A DNA stretch of 64,000 nt from Amaurobius ferox (taxonomy: Eukaryota; Arthropoda; Arachnida; Araneae; Amaurobiidae): assembly GCA_951213105.1 (NCBI GenBank), contig OX578136.1, positions 152,292,678-152,356,677 on the forward strand, given 5' to 3'. The number at the start of each line of letters is the position of its first letter. Positions within the stretch are counted from its first letter, which is position 1. The translations under genes were made by a program, and so were the position numbers. The notes beneath the pieces were generated by a model. It was not told where the DNA came from, searched no databases, and was given only the letters and a program-made list of their open reading frames with translations. This document shows positions 45,671 through 58,371 of the stretch, one piece after another.

Positions 45671-46004
45671 TTCATAGTTTTCATTTCTAAATTTCGTTTT
45701 TTCTCTCTCGTTCATCTTCTTTTTATTGTTATTTTTTTATGCAATTGATGTGCAAAACTATGCAGTATTTATACATGGATCGATGCGTTCGAACCAGGAA
45801 AACATTTTATCTGCAGACACTACACACCATAAGTCGCAAAGTAGAAACATAGTCGTGACGTACGTAAATGACATAACATGGTAACGCAATGATGTAAAAC
45901 AGTGCGCCGAATTTCAGTTTTCTACGTGCGCGGGGAGCCGAGAATGAGGCCGTCAGAGATGGTGTACGTAAATACAGACGAAGAAGGTTACAAAGAACTT
46001 TACT

Positions 46005-46075
46005 TCCCAACCGGGAATTGAACAACGTATCTTTGTACTAGCCAGCCGACGCTCTACCGTTGAGCCACTGGGACG
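46005..46075 (-). mobile_element. tRNA-derived SINE type 1, copy c
   Basis: On the minus strand: CAATTCCGTCCCAGTGGCTC, AACGGTAGAGCGTCGGCTGG, TAGTACAAAGATACG, TTGTTCAATTCCCGGTTGGG. The A-box TGGCTCAACGGTAGAG and the B-box-like GTTCAATTCCC are preserved. It matches copies a and b at 4950 and 5268. Confidence 0.65.
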
Positions 46076-46084
46076 GAATTGTTA

Positions 46085-46844
46085 GATCTTAGAGTCGAAG
46101 TGAACTCTGTCAGGTAACGTGAAGTTATTAAGAATTAGTGTACGCAAAAAATTGAACTCAATTGGACCAAATGTCAAGTACTCATATATTTGGTTAAATA
46201 AATCTGAAAAAAAAAGTATTCCAATTATGGCATATTAACATTTTTACAAATTATATTGAAACATAGTTACTAGAAATTTCAAATTTTTAATTCGATAATG
46301 CGCATTTTTTTTTTCAACTTTCGTATCTTGATTTAGAAAATTTAAAATTGTAGAAAACTTCATTAGAAAGTGATTCGCAGTTAATATTCATGAAAACAGT
46401 TTTCTTTTCATTGGAGTACTGAACGTTATTGCACGTTGTACATTTACAGTTTGGTCTAGATTCTATGTTTTTTCATTGCTCAAAACTCGGCTTTGTATCA
46501 CTATATTCCAAATTCTAGCCAGTGGAAACAACCTTGACTTTTCAAGGTTGGGACGTTTGGATGGAGGGGATGCAGGAAAAAAATATAATGTATTAAAGAC
46601 CAACGATACTTTAGGGTCCATAGCAGTCTTTGTTTTTTATTATTTCCGATCTGCAAACGGAAACATTAGCAATAAATTTTTATCGCACATAAATGTATAA
46701 GAGAAGAAGAATAAACAAGCTTTACTTCCCTAAACGATAAATAAAATATACAGAAATTTTAACTTTACTCAAAACGTAAAAACATATGCAATAAATAAAC
46801 ACAATATGCAATAACTCTATGCAATGACGCGAAATGCAATAAAT
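46085..46844. other. No recognised gene
   Basis: AT-rich sequence. ORF 46476-46700 has no recognisable domain. Confidence 0.5.
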
Positions 46845-46925
46845 AAAACTGCTGCTTACGAGAATATAACGTTCATATATACTTCTTTAAAGAAAGATAG
46901 GTGAGCATTAGGTGTCACCTGAATT
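46845..46925 (-). repeat. Family D fragment
   Basis: AATAAAACTGCTGCTTACGA, GAATATAACGTTCATA, TACTTCTTTAAAGAAAG, and GTGAGCATTAGGTGTCACC. It aligns with the first unit at 41335 and with 52747. Confidence 0.55.
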
Positions 46926-47514
46926 TCTATGCTAAGTTATGAAATAGTTATAAGCGATAAACCTATCGCCTATATAACTTTCAAGGCGGCTGTACCTTCA
47001 AAGGTATATAAGATTCAACCAGTATTGCCACAATTTAGAATGAGTTCAATGGTGAATTTTCTGTAGTCGTGGTATAAGAAATATTTATAGTGCTTTGTAG
47101 GAGATGTTTATTGTGAACGATGTACTTTGAAATCCTGTTTAGGTTAAAATCATAAAGAAGCAGTAAAATTTGGCAAACTTCAATACCTACTAAAAGACAC
47201 GACGCATAGATTAGAATCCTTGAATATAGAGTTCAGATAGAAAGACCTATATGGAAACATATATTGATATATGTTTAAATTTAACTTCAAAAACGTGATG
47301 TGCGACTACAATGTGATAAATTTTATATTGTTTTATTTACATTTATGCCCACGATAAATAATTTGCACCAAAATACTAAAATGTAGATCTTTGTTGGCTA
47401 AGTAAAATCTACTTATATGCACTTGTAAAGTCCATATCAAAATACCGTCAGTATTTAATTGATTTTGATATAAGTGACATTTGGTGAATGAGTTGGCGAT
47501 AAAACGCAGAGCAA
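46926..47514. other. No recognised gene
   Basis: AT-rich sequence with no clear repeat. Confidence 0.5.
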
Positions 47515-48125
47515 GTGTCTTTTCTCATGAATGAGACATGCTAAATCCACGAAAATAATATCAGGGAACTTATCGCATAATATTGAACATGAAGAGCCAC
47601 TCTTTTTTACGTTACTTAATACTTCTTAATTTAATACAACTTTTTAGATAAATTTGTTCAGAAAAAAAAAAATACCTCGAAATACCTCGAGAATTGTTTA
47701 TGCCAGCGCTCAAAAATAAATACCATTTGTTTGTTTTTTATGACGAACTAGGTATAATATGATTGTCTATTAAACAGGACGGGCTGCCCTGATCTATAAT
47801 ATTCATTCATTTTATCTAAATCAGTCGAACATTTAGAATATTTAGGTATGTTTGAAATCATTAACCCCGTTTATAATCAATAAAGGTTTTAGTATTTACT
47901 GATTGTAATATAATCAGAAAAAAATGCCTTTAAAGTGATTCATTCATTCGTGAGATATTGTATCCCCCCCCCCCCCCACACACACACATAAATTCGAAAA
48001 TGCTCGATTTGAGTTCCAGAATGATTAAACAGTGTAAATTCGCCCAAAACAAGAATTCGGATATTAAACTCTATCTCAGTATTTTCCTATACATTATACT
48101 ATGTAGTTACTGAAAGTAATAGGCG
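47515..48125 (+). repeat. Decayed family-A element, middle and 3' part
   Basis: The order of family-A landmarks is kept. CATGAATGAGACATGCTAAA stands where the family has CATGAATGGAACGAGCTAGA. It is followed by TTATCGCATAATATTGAA, ACCTCGAGAATTGTTTATGC, AGTATTTACTGATTGTAATA and ATTCATTCATTCGTGAGATA. Then come a C-run plus ACACACACAC and the end TTTTCCTATACATTATACTA then TGTAGTTACTGAAAGTAATA. Highly diverged. Confidence 0.65.
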
Positions 48126-48589
48126 CTATTGCTTTTCATTACTTACCATTAAAGCAAACTGAGTAGAACATTTTGCAATTGTGAAGGCAAATCTTTCTTA
48201 AATAATATTTGAGCAATGGTAACACAATGGAATTTGAACATTATATAATAGGACTGTTTCATAAAGTCAAGTGGAGCCTCTGATTGCAAATATTTTGATT
48301 TAAAACATATCTAATTAATCATTAATCGTTGCGAATATCTAATTAATCATTGGACCTATTAATGAATGGCGCTTTTGTATTTTGACCACCAAACATGATA
48401 GCAGGTATCACGGATCCTTATCAACACAAAGACTGATATCAAGGCAGAGGTTAAACTAATGAATCTGATGGGTAATTATCTATATGGCGGTGTGCAACAT
48501 TCGAAACCATAAATGACACTCTGTTTGCTGAAGTTGATTTATACTCACAGGAGTATCGTAAAGTTTTGAGGAGGTCCTTTTATGGGGGG
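48126..48589. other. No recognised gene
   Basis: AT-rich sequence. A short direct repeat, ATATCTAATTAATCATT, occurs at about 48307 and 48334. Confidence 0.5.
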
Positions 48590-49215
48590 GCAGTGACGTA
48601 CCCAGAAGTTACAGAGACCCCCAGTGACGTTGCAGAGAGTGCAAATGCAACACCCTTAATATTTCCAATTCACTATTAATTATTGTTATTTTAGTATATG
48701 ATTCTTAAAAAAAGAAATGTCTGATTACTAGCTTTTAATGTCATTCAAAATGTATATATTAAATATATAAAGTTGAGACAATGTAGCCTTAAGCAAAGTA
48801 ACTTTTGAACTCCAATCAGCCGAAATATTACTTGATTTTTATATATACCACTACAAAACATTGCACAATAATGCCAGTACCATAGAATAAATAGGTTTAA
48901 TGTGCATAATTTATTATGTAATCCAAATACGACGGAATCCTCATTGAAACAATCAGAAACTAATTTGCAATGCCGAAATTTTATGATAGAACAGTTTATC
49001 GAATTTGTTTGAGAGCTGTATAATTACTTTTAATTTATAATATAATTATTGGTTTCAATTGCGAATATAAATTTACTTTAAGTTACATAATAATATTTAC
49101 TATTATTATTCACAATGGAAAATTAATAATGTTAATTTTACTAATTCATATCTTGGCCTGTGAAAATTTCAGGCTATGGTAGTATTTGGTGTTGGGGGGG
49201 GGGGGGGGGGGGAGT
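48590..49215 (+). repeat. Possible decayed relative of the hAT-like MITE
   Basis: CAGTGACGTACCCAGAAGTT (about 48591) resembles the left end of the element at 896. A poly-G run at 49193-49213 sits where that element also has poly-G near its right end. The right inverted end is not visible, so this is tentative. Confidence 0.3.
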
Positions 49216-50052
49216 CTGCACACTTTTGAAATGAAATTACATACATCTGACCCTAATGATATTTGAATACATTAAAAAGAAAAAAGAAAAAATATACACA
49301 ATATATGTCAAATATACTATGCATGCTATGCATAGTATTTCAAATATACTATATATATAATCAAAAATATACACATATACATATATGGTTTGTTTAAAAC
49401 TTTATTATTTTAAGTAAAAAGAAACAAAACTGAAACTGAATTTTAATACACAAAATTTAAAGATGTGCTAAATTAAAACATGGACTGTAGATATAAACAT
49501 CGTGTTATTTCTTGTCTGCTTAGATTGCAATAAACTGTGGACTTGCATATTAAAACTTTCTCATGCTTTATTATTTAGATAAATTTTAAACTTTTTAATT
49601 CAAAATTTATGTTTGAAAATATAATTTGGATAACACATGACATTATCTTACATTCGATTTTATTCCCCTTTGTCATTGGTATTAATTGAAAATAGATTTA
49701 TCCGTATTAAAGTAAAATGATTTATAAATGCATACTTATTTTAAATTGCAGGAAATTTTAATTTTAAACGAATTACGTTTTAGCTTTTCATATACACAGT
49801 TGTAAAAGGGAAGCATTGTGATGAGTTCATAAATCAGTTTCGCATCTGAACAGATTTATACGTTTTGATCATCTCCGGATACAACATTTTCTTTAATGCT
49901 TGTGCGAGGCTTTGGCACATGATATCTTTCGAACAAACTGGACGATTTAAGTAAAATTTAGTCTTATTATTCCAATCAACAGCCATAAGACACTTAAAAA
50001 TCGAATGTGTGGAAAGCGCTTAAGTTTCTAAACAATTTCTCTCTGGGAAATG
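49216..50052. other. No recognised gene
   Basis: AT-rich sequence. TTTGGATAACACATGACATT at about 49626 may be a remnant of a family-A 5' end, too short to call. Confidence 0.45.
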
Positions 50053-50340
50053 TAAAAATGTTATAGAGTAATTATTACAAAATTTTAACGAATAGTAATT
50101 TTGGACAGGACTTTTTAGTTAAAAGCGAATTAAATCACCATAAAAATATTTTAAAATGTTATACACTAATTATTGCAAATTCTAACGAAAAATAATTTTA
50201 CACAGAACTTTTCAATTAAAAGTGAATTAAATCATTTATAAAAAATTTAAAAATGTTATGCATTAATTATTGCAAAATTTTAACGAAAAGTAATTTTACA
50301 CAGAACTTTTTAGTTCAAAGCGAATTAAATCATTCATAAG
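50053..50340 (+). repeat. Tandem repeat, about 98-bp unit, three copies
   Basis: The unit contains AAAATGTTAT, ATTATTGCAAAATTTTAACG, AAAAGTAATTTTACACAGAA and GCGAATTAAATCA. Copies start near 50054, 50153 and 50249. Confidence 0.9.
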
Positions 50341-51380
50341 CTAATATCTCGAAATGGTAGAGGGGAGGGTATGATTTAATGGGATGGGGGTATATTATTT
50401 GTATATTACTTTCTCCAATTTGGACTCTTTAAAGAGCTAATGTAAATATTTCGTCAATAGGGATTATGATCTTGTCTAAACTTACGAATGAGTAAATGTC
50501 TTATAAGCAAGATTGACTAAAAATTAAGTGATAACATTGCTTATTAGATATGCCGAGTTGTTCTCAAAATATTGCCAATTTAACTTTCCCAGAAATCAGC
50601 GCGATAAAAATAATTATAATAAATTATTTTCATTTATAAAAATCGTAATCAGTAATTAAAGTAAGCCTTTTGGTTTTCAGCTAGATCGAATTATAAGAAA
50701 ACTTTATTTGGTTTCGTTTTCGAATCTAAATTCGTTACACTGTTAGAAAAAATTATGGACATTTCAAATTCTCTCTAAGGTGGTTTCCATTTCTATTGTA
50801 ATATTGAATAATGTAATATTGAAAGTGCTTTTATAATAATCTTGTTTGTCATTAATCTAAACAATCTTTTTTTTTTATAAAAACAAAGTTAAAAAATTTT
50901 GGAGACTTCTGAATTTTCTCTCGCTCAAAAGCAATGGAGTTCTGGTTTTTAAAAATCGTTGCATGTGATATCTTTATAAATACGACAAGATCTTAATCGT
51001 ATCGTTATAATCATATCGTTGTACCAACCAAATTTCATTTGAATCCCTCAAGCTGTTTCACTCTCACTAAAACACCTACACAAGCATCATGTCAATAACA
51101 TTACTGTGCGAGTTTTAAACATGGATATAAATCACTCAATACAAATGGTATTTTCTATATTTATTAGACGTCATAGCAGTTGGTAGCAAAGTTGTTGACT
51201 GCCTACGTCAGATTTGCGTTTTAAATTAATTAAATTTGCCAACAGATGAAACTGATAGTTTTATTAATGTGCAAGCTTAAAATACAGCAAAATGGAATGC
51301 GGGTATATCCATTAAACGGATATTTGGAAAAACTTCTTTCATTTGAACATATACTTAAATCTATAAAAATATCTAGTCTC
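50341..51380. other. No recognised gene
   Basis: AT-rich sequence without a recognised repeat. Confidence 0.5.
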
Positions 51381-51505
51381 ATGATAGATGAGAATAATAG
51401 CTTATGATAGATGAGAATAATAAGCTTATAATAGATGAGAATAATAAACTTATGATAGATGAGAATAATAAGCTTATGATAGATGAGAATCATAATCTTA
51501 TGATG
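51381..51505. repeat. Short tandem repeat, about 24-bp unit, five copies
   Basis: ATGATAGATGAGAATAATAA followed by GCTT is repeated with small changes. The 104-aa minus-strand ORF (51230-51544) owes its length to this array, which reads as repeats of the form LIILIYHK. Confidence 0.9.
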
Positions 51506-52739
51506 AGATAAATGATAATTAAAATACAGCAAAATATAATGCACGTATTAAATGATTATCTGCAGTACGATTGGTTTATTCAATATATACTTTAAATACT
51601 TTTATTTTCATTGATATTAATAGAATATCAATTACATTTTTACAGGGATTTTGTACTTGAGTATAAAAAAATATTTTGTTTTGATCAACAAAGTAGCCAA
51701 AAGTACCGAATTTCAATTTTGTAGTAAGGGAATATTGAACATGGGATATGTAAGTGAGGAATAATATATGACCTTTTTCAAATTTATCAAAGATTATTTT
51801 CTTGTGATTCTGAAATGAATTTTAAATTGTGAATATCTTATTTAAAAAAATATAATGTTTCTGAAGCATGTTCCTCATGAACAGATTCTTTAAATATCTA
51901 TTAGTATTCTGCTTATATAATAAACATTGCTCAATTTTAGAATGTATTTCATTAAGAAGCTTTGTTCACCAAACCCCATTTTTGATGTATTCAAATCAAA
52001 ATTTCAAAAGCAATAAACACGCTTATTTTCATTAGATTTCTCATATTTGTATTTATATATATATATATATAACTAGCAGGAATACTCGATAATATGCAGC
52101 ATTATAGTAAAAAAAGTGTACAGTGCAAAATTTGAAGTATTTTTAGCTATAAAAATGCTCTTTTTTAAGCTTAACAAACGAGTGGAAAAGTGTGCATTTC
52201 GGTTGCGGCATTTTATCAGCCGTTGCAGATAGACAAAAGCAAGTAATATAATTACCGTTGATCTGGAGATGGGTATAGGAAGATATATCTTATATCAAGC
52301 ACTTCTTGGACTCAGCCTGCTTCTATGAATGAAGTTTCACATAATTAGATTGCGAATTTCAGGAGATATTGGGGTTGGTAAAGTATTTTAGAATTTTTCA
52401 CTTTCATGCATTAACACGCCGGTACAAAACCTGAAATATTTTCATCCACAAACTTACTCACATTTAATCTAAAGCTACAATAAAATAAAAATATGTATAT
52501 CTGTCCAGGAATTCTTGAATTATAAGCGATCATACAGATAGAAACAGGTTTCAATGCTCTTTATTCCGCACTTCATTGCAGAATCATAAAATTCACAATA
52601 GAGAATATTTACCTATACATCCAGTCTCATTGCCAGAACCTGAATACCGTAATCACTTGCTTCCTTTCAATAGAATCAAAGGGGCCCTCATACAGGCAAA
52701 CAACGAAATATTTTGATTATCTGAGTCCAAACTTTAATT
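51506..52739. other. No recognised gene
   Basis: AT-rich sequence with a short (TA)n tract at about 52046-52070. Confidence 0.5.
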
Positions 52740-53040
52740 ACAATAAATCAAACTGCTACTTGTAAGAAAATAACTTCAAAACTTTCTTGAAGGAAACAGG
52801 CATATCAGTAAGTTGACAATAATTGTTTTGGGCGCATTATAAGCCCCCTTCTTCAGACTAAACGAACTTTTAACAACCGTGATGACAATTGTTTTGAAGG
52901 CATTATTAGCATCCTTCTCAGTTCTTTCTTAAGTGGTGTGAGGGCACAAACTTTTTTTCGGCCTGAAAATGAAGGATTATAATGACCTCGAAACTCTTAC
53001 CGTCACCTAACTAGCATACGCCTGCAAGTTATTTTTCAAA
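52740..53040. repeat. Family D, long copy
   Basis: AATCAAACTGCTACTTGTAA, CTTGAAGGAAACAGGCATAT, then ACAATAATTGTTTTGGGCGC with ATTATAAGCCCCCTTCTTC, then a second GACAATTGTTTTGAAGGC. Near the end come GGCCTGAAAATGAAGG, TATAATGACCTCGAAACTCT and GTCACCTAACTAGCATACGC. Both strands of the GGCCTGAA / CCTCGAAAC motif pair are present, suggesting an inverted arrangement. Confidence 0.55.
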
Positions 53041-55440
53041 CTTTAATTGTCTATAGTTTGTTTTTAATTCTAAACTGTTAACAAAAAATAAAGTGGCATG
53101 ACAGGTAATATTTAAGACTGAACTAATTACAAAAAGAAAAGGACATTAAATTTAAAAAAAATGCTGTAAGTTCGATACAGACAGCCAGTTTAAAACGAAA
53201 CAGACACAAAATAATTGCTTGATGAGAACATTTAGTTCACCGAGCAATTCGGATAATAAAATCTTTCGAGCACTGTGTGAGGTAAATTAATTTTGAAAAT
53301 TTTCCTTGGACAATGTTCATGAGATCAAAGTAGGCCCCCAAATGGACTTGTGCTTTTCTTAACTTGGTGAGTTAATCAGGCCCTGCTCATTGCCCGAAAA
53401 AAAAATCATCGAAATACATAGCCTGGTTTAGGAGATATTAAAGTTAAAATATAGGATATAAAGATAATAATATAGGAGATATTAAAGTGAATAATGAATC
53501 TCTCCATTTTCGTGTTTCAAATAAAATTATTAAAAATGCACCAGCAAAAACAAATAAATAAATCTAATTTGACATGCCGTATATTGGCACAAACGCATTG
53601 GATCAAAGATGGAGTCTTCTGGTAACTAGGTGGTCAGACAGAACGTACTGTGTTGATAATCACATTTGAATCTTCATTAGAAATTAATAGATTGTACTAC
53701 CTCACTTTAGATATTTTATTTCTGTACTGATACCTACCTGGTATTGATGTGGCAGCAGCCTGATATATTCAAATAATGTATAATACTTTTTAGCACGGGA
53801 TTAACTTTTAAATGATTTAAATATTTTTCATATATATGGCAATACATGTACAAATGATTGTTGACTGAAAGGCGGCAAATGTTGACATTTAAAGATAAAA
53901 TAAAAAAATATATATAAATAATGCATGATTGATCACAAATGTGCAGACTACTCACTTTAATATAAAGATTATATATTTATATGTAAAGTATGAAAGCGAA
54001 ATCTCAAATGTACGATAAAAAGCTTATATGGATTGAAAAATAATATATGGATTGATTTCAGTCTTTACTTTCTAATTACTAGTGATTAATTTTCATAATT
54101 TGCCAATAATCTATAATGACGCAACTCTCGTTATAACCCTTTCGAAACGCCGCAAAACGTTTTTTTATATAGCAACTCTTTGACATGATTATTTAAAAAT
54201 CTAGTCAAAAAGCATATTCCGAGAAAAAATATCTAAAAAAATCCACCAAAATGCTCAGTGTATGAATTAGTGATACAAATTGAGAAATAAATATTTCATG
54301 TAAAATTGTAAAGTGAATTTTTAATAATATAAAATTTTATCTTTTGATTGTTTAGGAGGTATGGTCAACATTTACCTCCTTGAATCCCGAAACTTTTACT
54401 TTTTATTATATTGATACAATGAAATACCAAAAAATTCACATTATATTTATATATAAAATGTCAACGTTAAAAGCATGCTTATCACAAACAGCCACTTTTA
54501 ATTTCACACAGCACAACTTTTATCTCAAAAATCCTATATGACAGGCATAATACAAATCGGAAGTTCAGCGATATAAAAATATCAGTTTTATATATTGCTT
54601 ATCAGCGATATGAAAATATTAGATTTATATATTGCTTATCAACGATACTCTAAGGTGAAACGATGCCTTCCATTAGTATTTTTTAGTTATTTTTAGACTT
54701 TTATACAACATAGAAGAAAATTCGCATAGAGGAAACTTCGTGATAGATTATATATAAAGTTAACTGAACCAAATAATTACTAACATGAAATAAAATTTTA
54801 TCCATACACTTGCTCCAGTATTCCAGCTAAGTATAGGTATAAAAACTGATTTCATATTAGTACTTATTTTCGTCAGTCAAAATCATTTTTTTAAGCTTGC
54901 TGTCAAGATAATGCACAGTGGTTTAATAATATAAAAATAAAATGCGCTTAAAAATAATATAAAAACACTCTAAAATATTTTTAAATATCTTACTTCTCTA
55001 TTGTTCCTTTACGAAAATCAAAATATTTATTATTTTTTTCTTTCATGTTTTATTCTTATCAATCACACATAAGAAAGACATTGGAGTTCTGCATTGCGTA
55101 TGTTATTTATAATGAAAATTATATTAATTTATTTTAAGTAATGAAATTTTGCAGCAAAGTTAAACTACAAAACTTTCAAGGAATTGTCTATCCCCAACAC
55201 GCAGTGTCAACACCCCGCAAACGCATATTTGCCTTTTAATGAAATAATAGATTTTCTACTGAGCTAAAAGACGCAAGATGTCTGCTTTGACTTGACTACA
55301 ATTGTATATGGAACTATGATTTCGAGATTATCACCAACTCCGTACATTTGATTGGTTGTTTCAAAATGCTGTCAAATTCACCTTTGAGGAATCAAAACAA
55401 GCTTTTAATGTAAAAATATCCCTTACCTTGTCCCCCAAAA
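53041..55440. other. No recognised gene
   Basis: AT-rich sequence. Small duplications are seen: AGATATTAAAGT around 53432 and 53476, and ATTTATATATTGCTTATCA around 54586 and 54622. ORF 53734-53955 is not convincing. In the exon model below this is intron. Confidence 0.5.
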
Positions 55441-55462
55441 TTCTATATTCTACGTTGTGGTA

Positions 55463-55712
55463 ACTCACATCCAGTAACCGCACAGAAGACGAGGATCACC
55501 GCAAGGGATGCTGGGATGTTGGAATGTTCTTTTGGGGCGGATCCAGAAATCATCCGCCCACTGCATCCACAGGGAGGGAGGATGCTCAAGAGCAGTGCAG
55601 GGGCGTGGGGAACCGACGCCCACGCGGGAACTGTTGACTTCAACTCAAGTTGTCAACTGGACATCAGTGGATTCGTCTGGTACTCTAAAATGAAAATATC
55701 GTCTGTTTAGAA
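55463..55712 (-). other. Exon model: branch point, acceptor, 5'UTR and donor
   Basis: Read on the minus strand: a branch-point-like TTCTAAAC lies at about 55707-55714. Then TATTTTCATTTTAG gives an acceptor with AG at 55685-55686. The exon runs from 55684 to 55469 and the donor GTGAGT is at 55468-55463. The first 131 nt would be 5' untranslated, with one short upstream ATG-TGA. If the acceptor is real, an earlier noncoding exon lies above 55712. If it is not, transcription may start near the GC-rich block itself. Confidence 0.4.
55469..55553 (-). CDS. First coding exon of an unidentified secreted or membrane protein (signal peptide)
   Basis: On the minus strand the ATG at 55553 opens 28 codons plus one base, then a strong donor GTGAGT (55463-55468), which makes a phase-1 intron. 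The peptide begins MISGSAPKEHSNIP and continues with a hydrophobic stretch ASLAVILVFCAVTG. That is a normal signal-peptide layout: polar n-region with K8 and H10, h-region from about residue 15, and a small or polar end. A phase-1 intron right after a signal peptide is common in genes for secreted and cell-surface proteins, including immunoglobulin-superfamily members. The start context is weak (C at -3). No following exon is visible at lower coordinates, so the family cannot be named. The block is GC-rich in AT-rich surroundings, which favours real coding sequence over chance. Confidence 0.45.
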
Positions 55713-56519
55713 TGTCAACAGTATGCGATGAAATGTTTAGAAAGTTTGAGCTAAAGATTACAGTGTGGTTTGTTTATGTTATTTTACATCTTAGTACGTT
55801 GAGCCGCAAATAAAATGCTCATATTAACACTTTCGCTACTGGTGTCTATAATCAAGTACAAATGCGTTAATACTTATTACGCATTTACATTTACAACCAA
55901 ACGACAGTTGTCTGTCTTTCTTCTGCGTAATTATTCTATGTCAAAATTGATCATGCTTGTTCATGCTTGATCATGCTTGTTTTCTGCTTTGGTTTGCGAG
56001 TTATTTAATATTTACAATTTTGTTTTGAAAGAAAATCTCTAAATCTTTAAAAATAAACCAATATTTCGGAAATAAATAGTATCCAATACTCAATATTCAT
56101 AATATTAATATATAATTCAAAGCATGTTATACGTGTTTTATTTTATAGTTAAACATTTTAATTCAATTTCAAATATATTTTTTGTCTATTTTAAATAAAA
56201 TATATGTTTTATAGTCAAGCTTTTTTATTCAATTTCAAATATGTTTTTCATCCATTTTAAATAATATCATAAAATTTAATTTCTCACAAAAAACAAAACA
56301 AAAAAAAACATTGAATATTTAATAAAGCTACTTTTGACTTATACAAATAATTATAAATTACATGTTGAAAAATCGTAACTTCTATCTTCATCTTTTGTAT
56401 GTTCTTTTTATAATAATTTTATTTTTATATCAAAATATATAGGGTCAATTTGCACTCGGATTTCTGAAGCATTCATATTCCATGTTATTTAAGTCTATTT
56501 GTAATAATTATCACCGGAA
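55713..56519. other. No recognised gene
   Basis: AT-rich sequence. A short direct repeat (TTTTATAGT.AA, then TTTTAATTCAATTTCAAATA) occurs at about 56150 and 56215. In the exon model it would be upstream intron or promoter sequence. Confidence 0.5.
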
Positions 56520-56760
56520 TGAAAGTAATTTAGTGAGGACAGCATAGAACTTTTCCTATATAATGAAATGATGTGACTTATGGATCCACAGTATGGACCC
56601 ACAGTACAATATTTTTAGCGTTAAATTAACACCACAAAAAGTGAAATTTGACGAATTTGGCAACTTATTTGCCAAACAGATTGACAAATTCATATTCACC
56701 TCCCTCAAATTCCTCATCAAAATACAATTGACATTAAATTAATATTCCAATAAATAAATG
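56520..56760 (+). repeat. Decayed family-A element, 5' part
   Basis: TTAGTGAGGACAGCATAGAA, then CTTTTCCTATATAATGAAAT, corresponds to the family-A 5' end. AATTTGGCAACTTATTTGCC and the CCAAA/TTGGC-rich block follow. No 3' end is visible before the (TA)n tract. Confidence 0.5.
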
Positions 56761-56810
56761 TCTATTGGCAATATTTTGGCATCAAAATAATACTATATAT
56801 TTAGAAAAAC

Positions 56811-56811
<1 letters not shown>

Positions 56812-56869
<58 letters not shown>
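56812..56869. repeat. (TA)n microsatellite
   Basis: A pure TA/AT run about 90 bp upstream of the first giant palindrome. Confidence 0.95.
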
Positions 56870-56870
<1 letters not shown>

Positions 56871-56960
56871 TTATCAATATAACTTTTATTTCATCTAAAA
56901 CAATTTACTGAAAATATACCCAAAGGCGCTAAGCTGCTCAAACAAGTACATTTCTATACT

Positions 56961-57572
<612 letters not shown>

Positions 57573-57577
<5 letters not shown>

Positions 57578-58220
57578 TTTTCAAAAAGAAAAGAGATATG
57601 GATGGAAACAATATACCAAAAGATGGCCGGGGGGAGTTGCGACCCCCTCACCCCGGTTAAGCATGCTTTGCGTCGCGACAACACTCCCGGAGAGCCGGTA
57701 TATTGCAAAAAAGAATACGAATGTATCAAATTGTAAGATGTAAATAGACAACATACACAAACAAATATAAGATATAATTGTCGAGATCCAGCCCTATCGA
57801 AATTCATCAACAGTAAATGTTTGAAATATATTTAAAAAGTGTTTGAATAAAGTTTGAAACATGTTCACATTGTATATATGTATTTATGTATTGTGAACAT
57901 GTATTGTGAACATTGTACATATGTATTGTGAACATGTATCAAACTTTATTCAAACACTTTTTAAATATATTTCAAACATTTACTGTTGATGAATTTCGAT
58001 AGGGCTGGATCTCGACAATTATATCTTATATTTGTTTGTGAATGTTGTCTATTTACATCTTACAATTTGATACATTCGTAGTCTTTTTTGCAATATACCG
58101 GCTCTCCGGGAGTGTTGTCGCGACGCAAAGCATGCTTAACCGGGGTGAGGGGGTCACAACTCCCCCCGGCCATCTTTTGGTATATTGTTTCCATCCATAC
58201 CTCTTTTCTTTTTGAAAATA
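57573..58220. mobile_element. Giant palindrome 2 (foldback element)
   Basis: The arms are about 290 bp, left from TTTTCAAAAAGAAAAGAGAT and right ending in CTCTTTTCTTTTTGAAAATA. They include ATGGATGGAAACAATATACC, TAAGATGTAAATAGACAACA, TTGTCGAGATCCAGCCCTAT and ACTTTTTAAATATATTTCAA or their complements. Each arm carries the core GGCCGGGGGGAGTTGCGACC, CCCCGGTTAAGCATGCTTTG, GTCGCGACAACACTCCCGGA, homologous to palindrome 1. The centre (about 57860-57940) contains copies of ATTGTGAACATGT. (TA)n borders the left side. A 90-bp single-copy piece separates the right arm from the next (TA)n. Confidence 0.85.
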
Positions 58221-58303
58221 TTTTAATCCTCTTTTTAGTGCAGCTTTGCGCCTTTTAAGTGTGATTTCAGATGATTTTGTAATGTTGTATTTCACGGTGT
58301 TTT

Positions 58304-58304
58304 C

Positions 58305-58351
<47 letters not shown>

Positions 58352-58371
58352 AATATATATATATATATATA
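58304..58371. repeat. (TA)n microsatellite
   Basis: A TA/AT run downstream of palindrome 2. Confidence 0.95.

Noticed and set aside
57605..57700. The GC-rich core of the palindromes as a possible HDV-like self-cleaving ribozyme.
   Set aside because: Several stems are possible, but I could not lay out the nested double pseudoknot in a way that holds for both palindromes. I only claim structural conservation.
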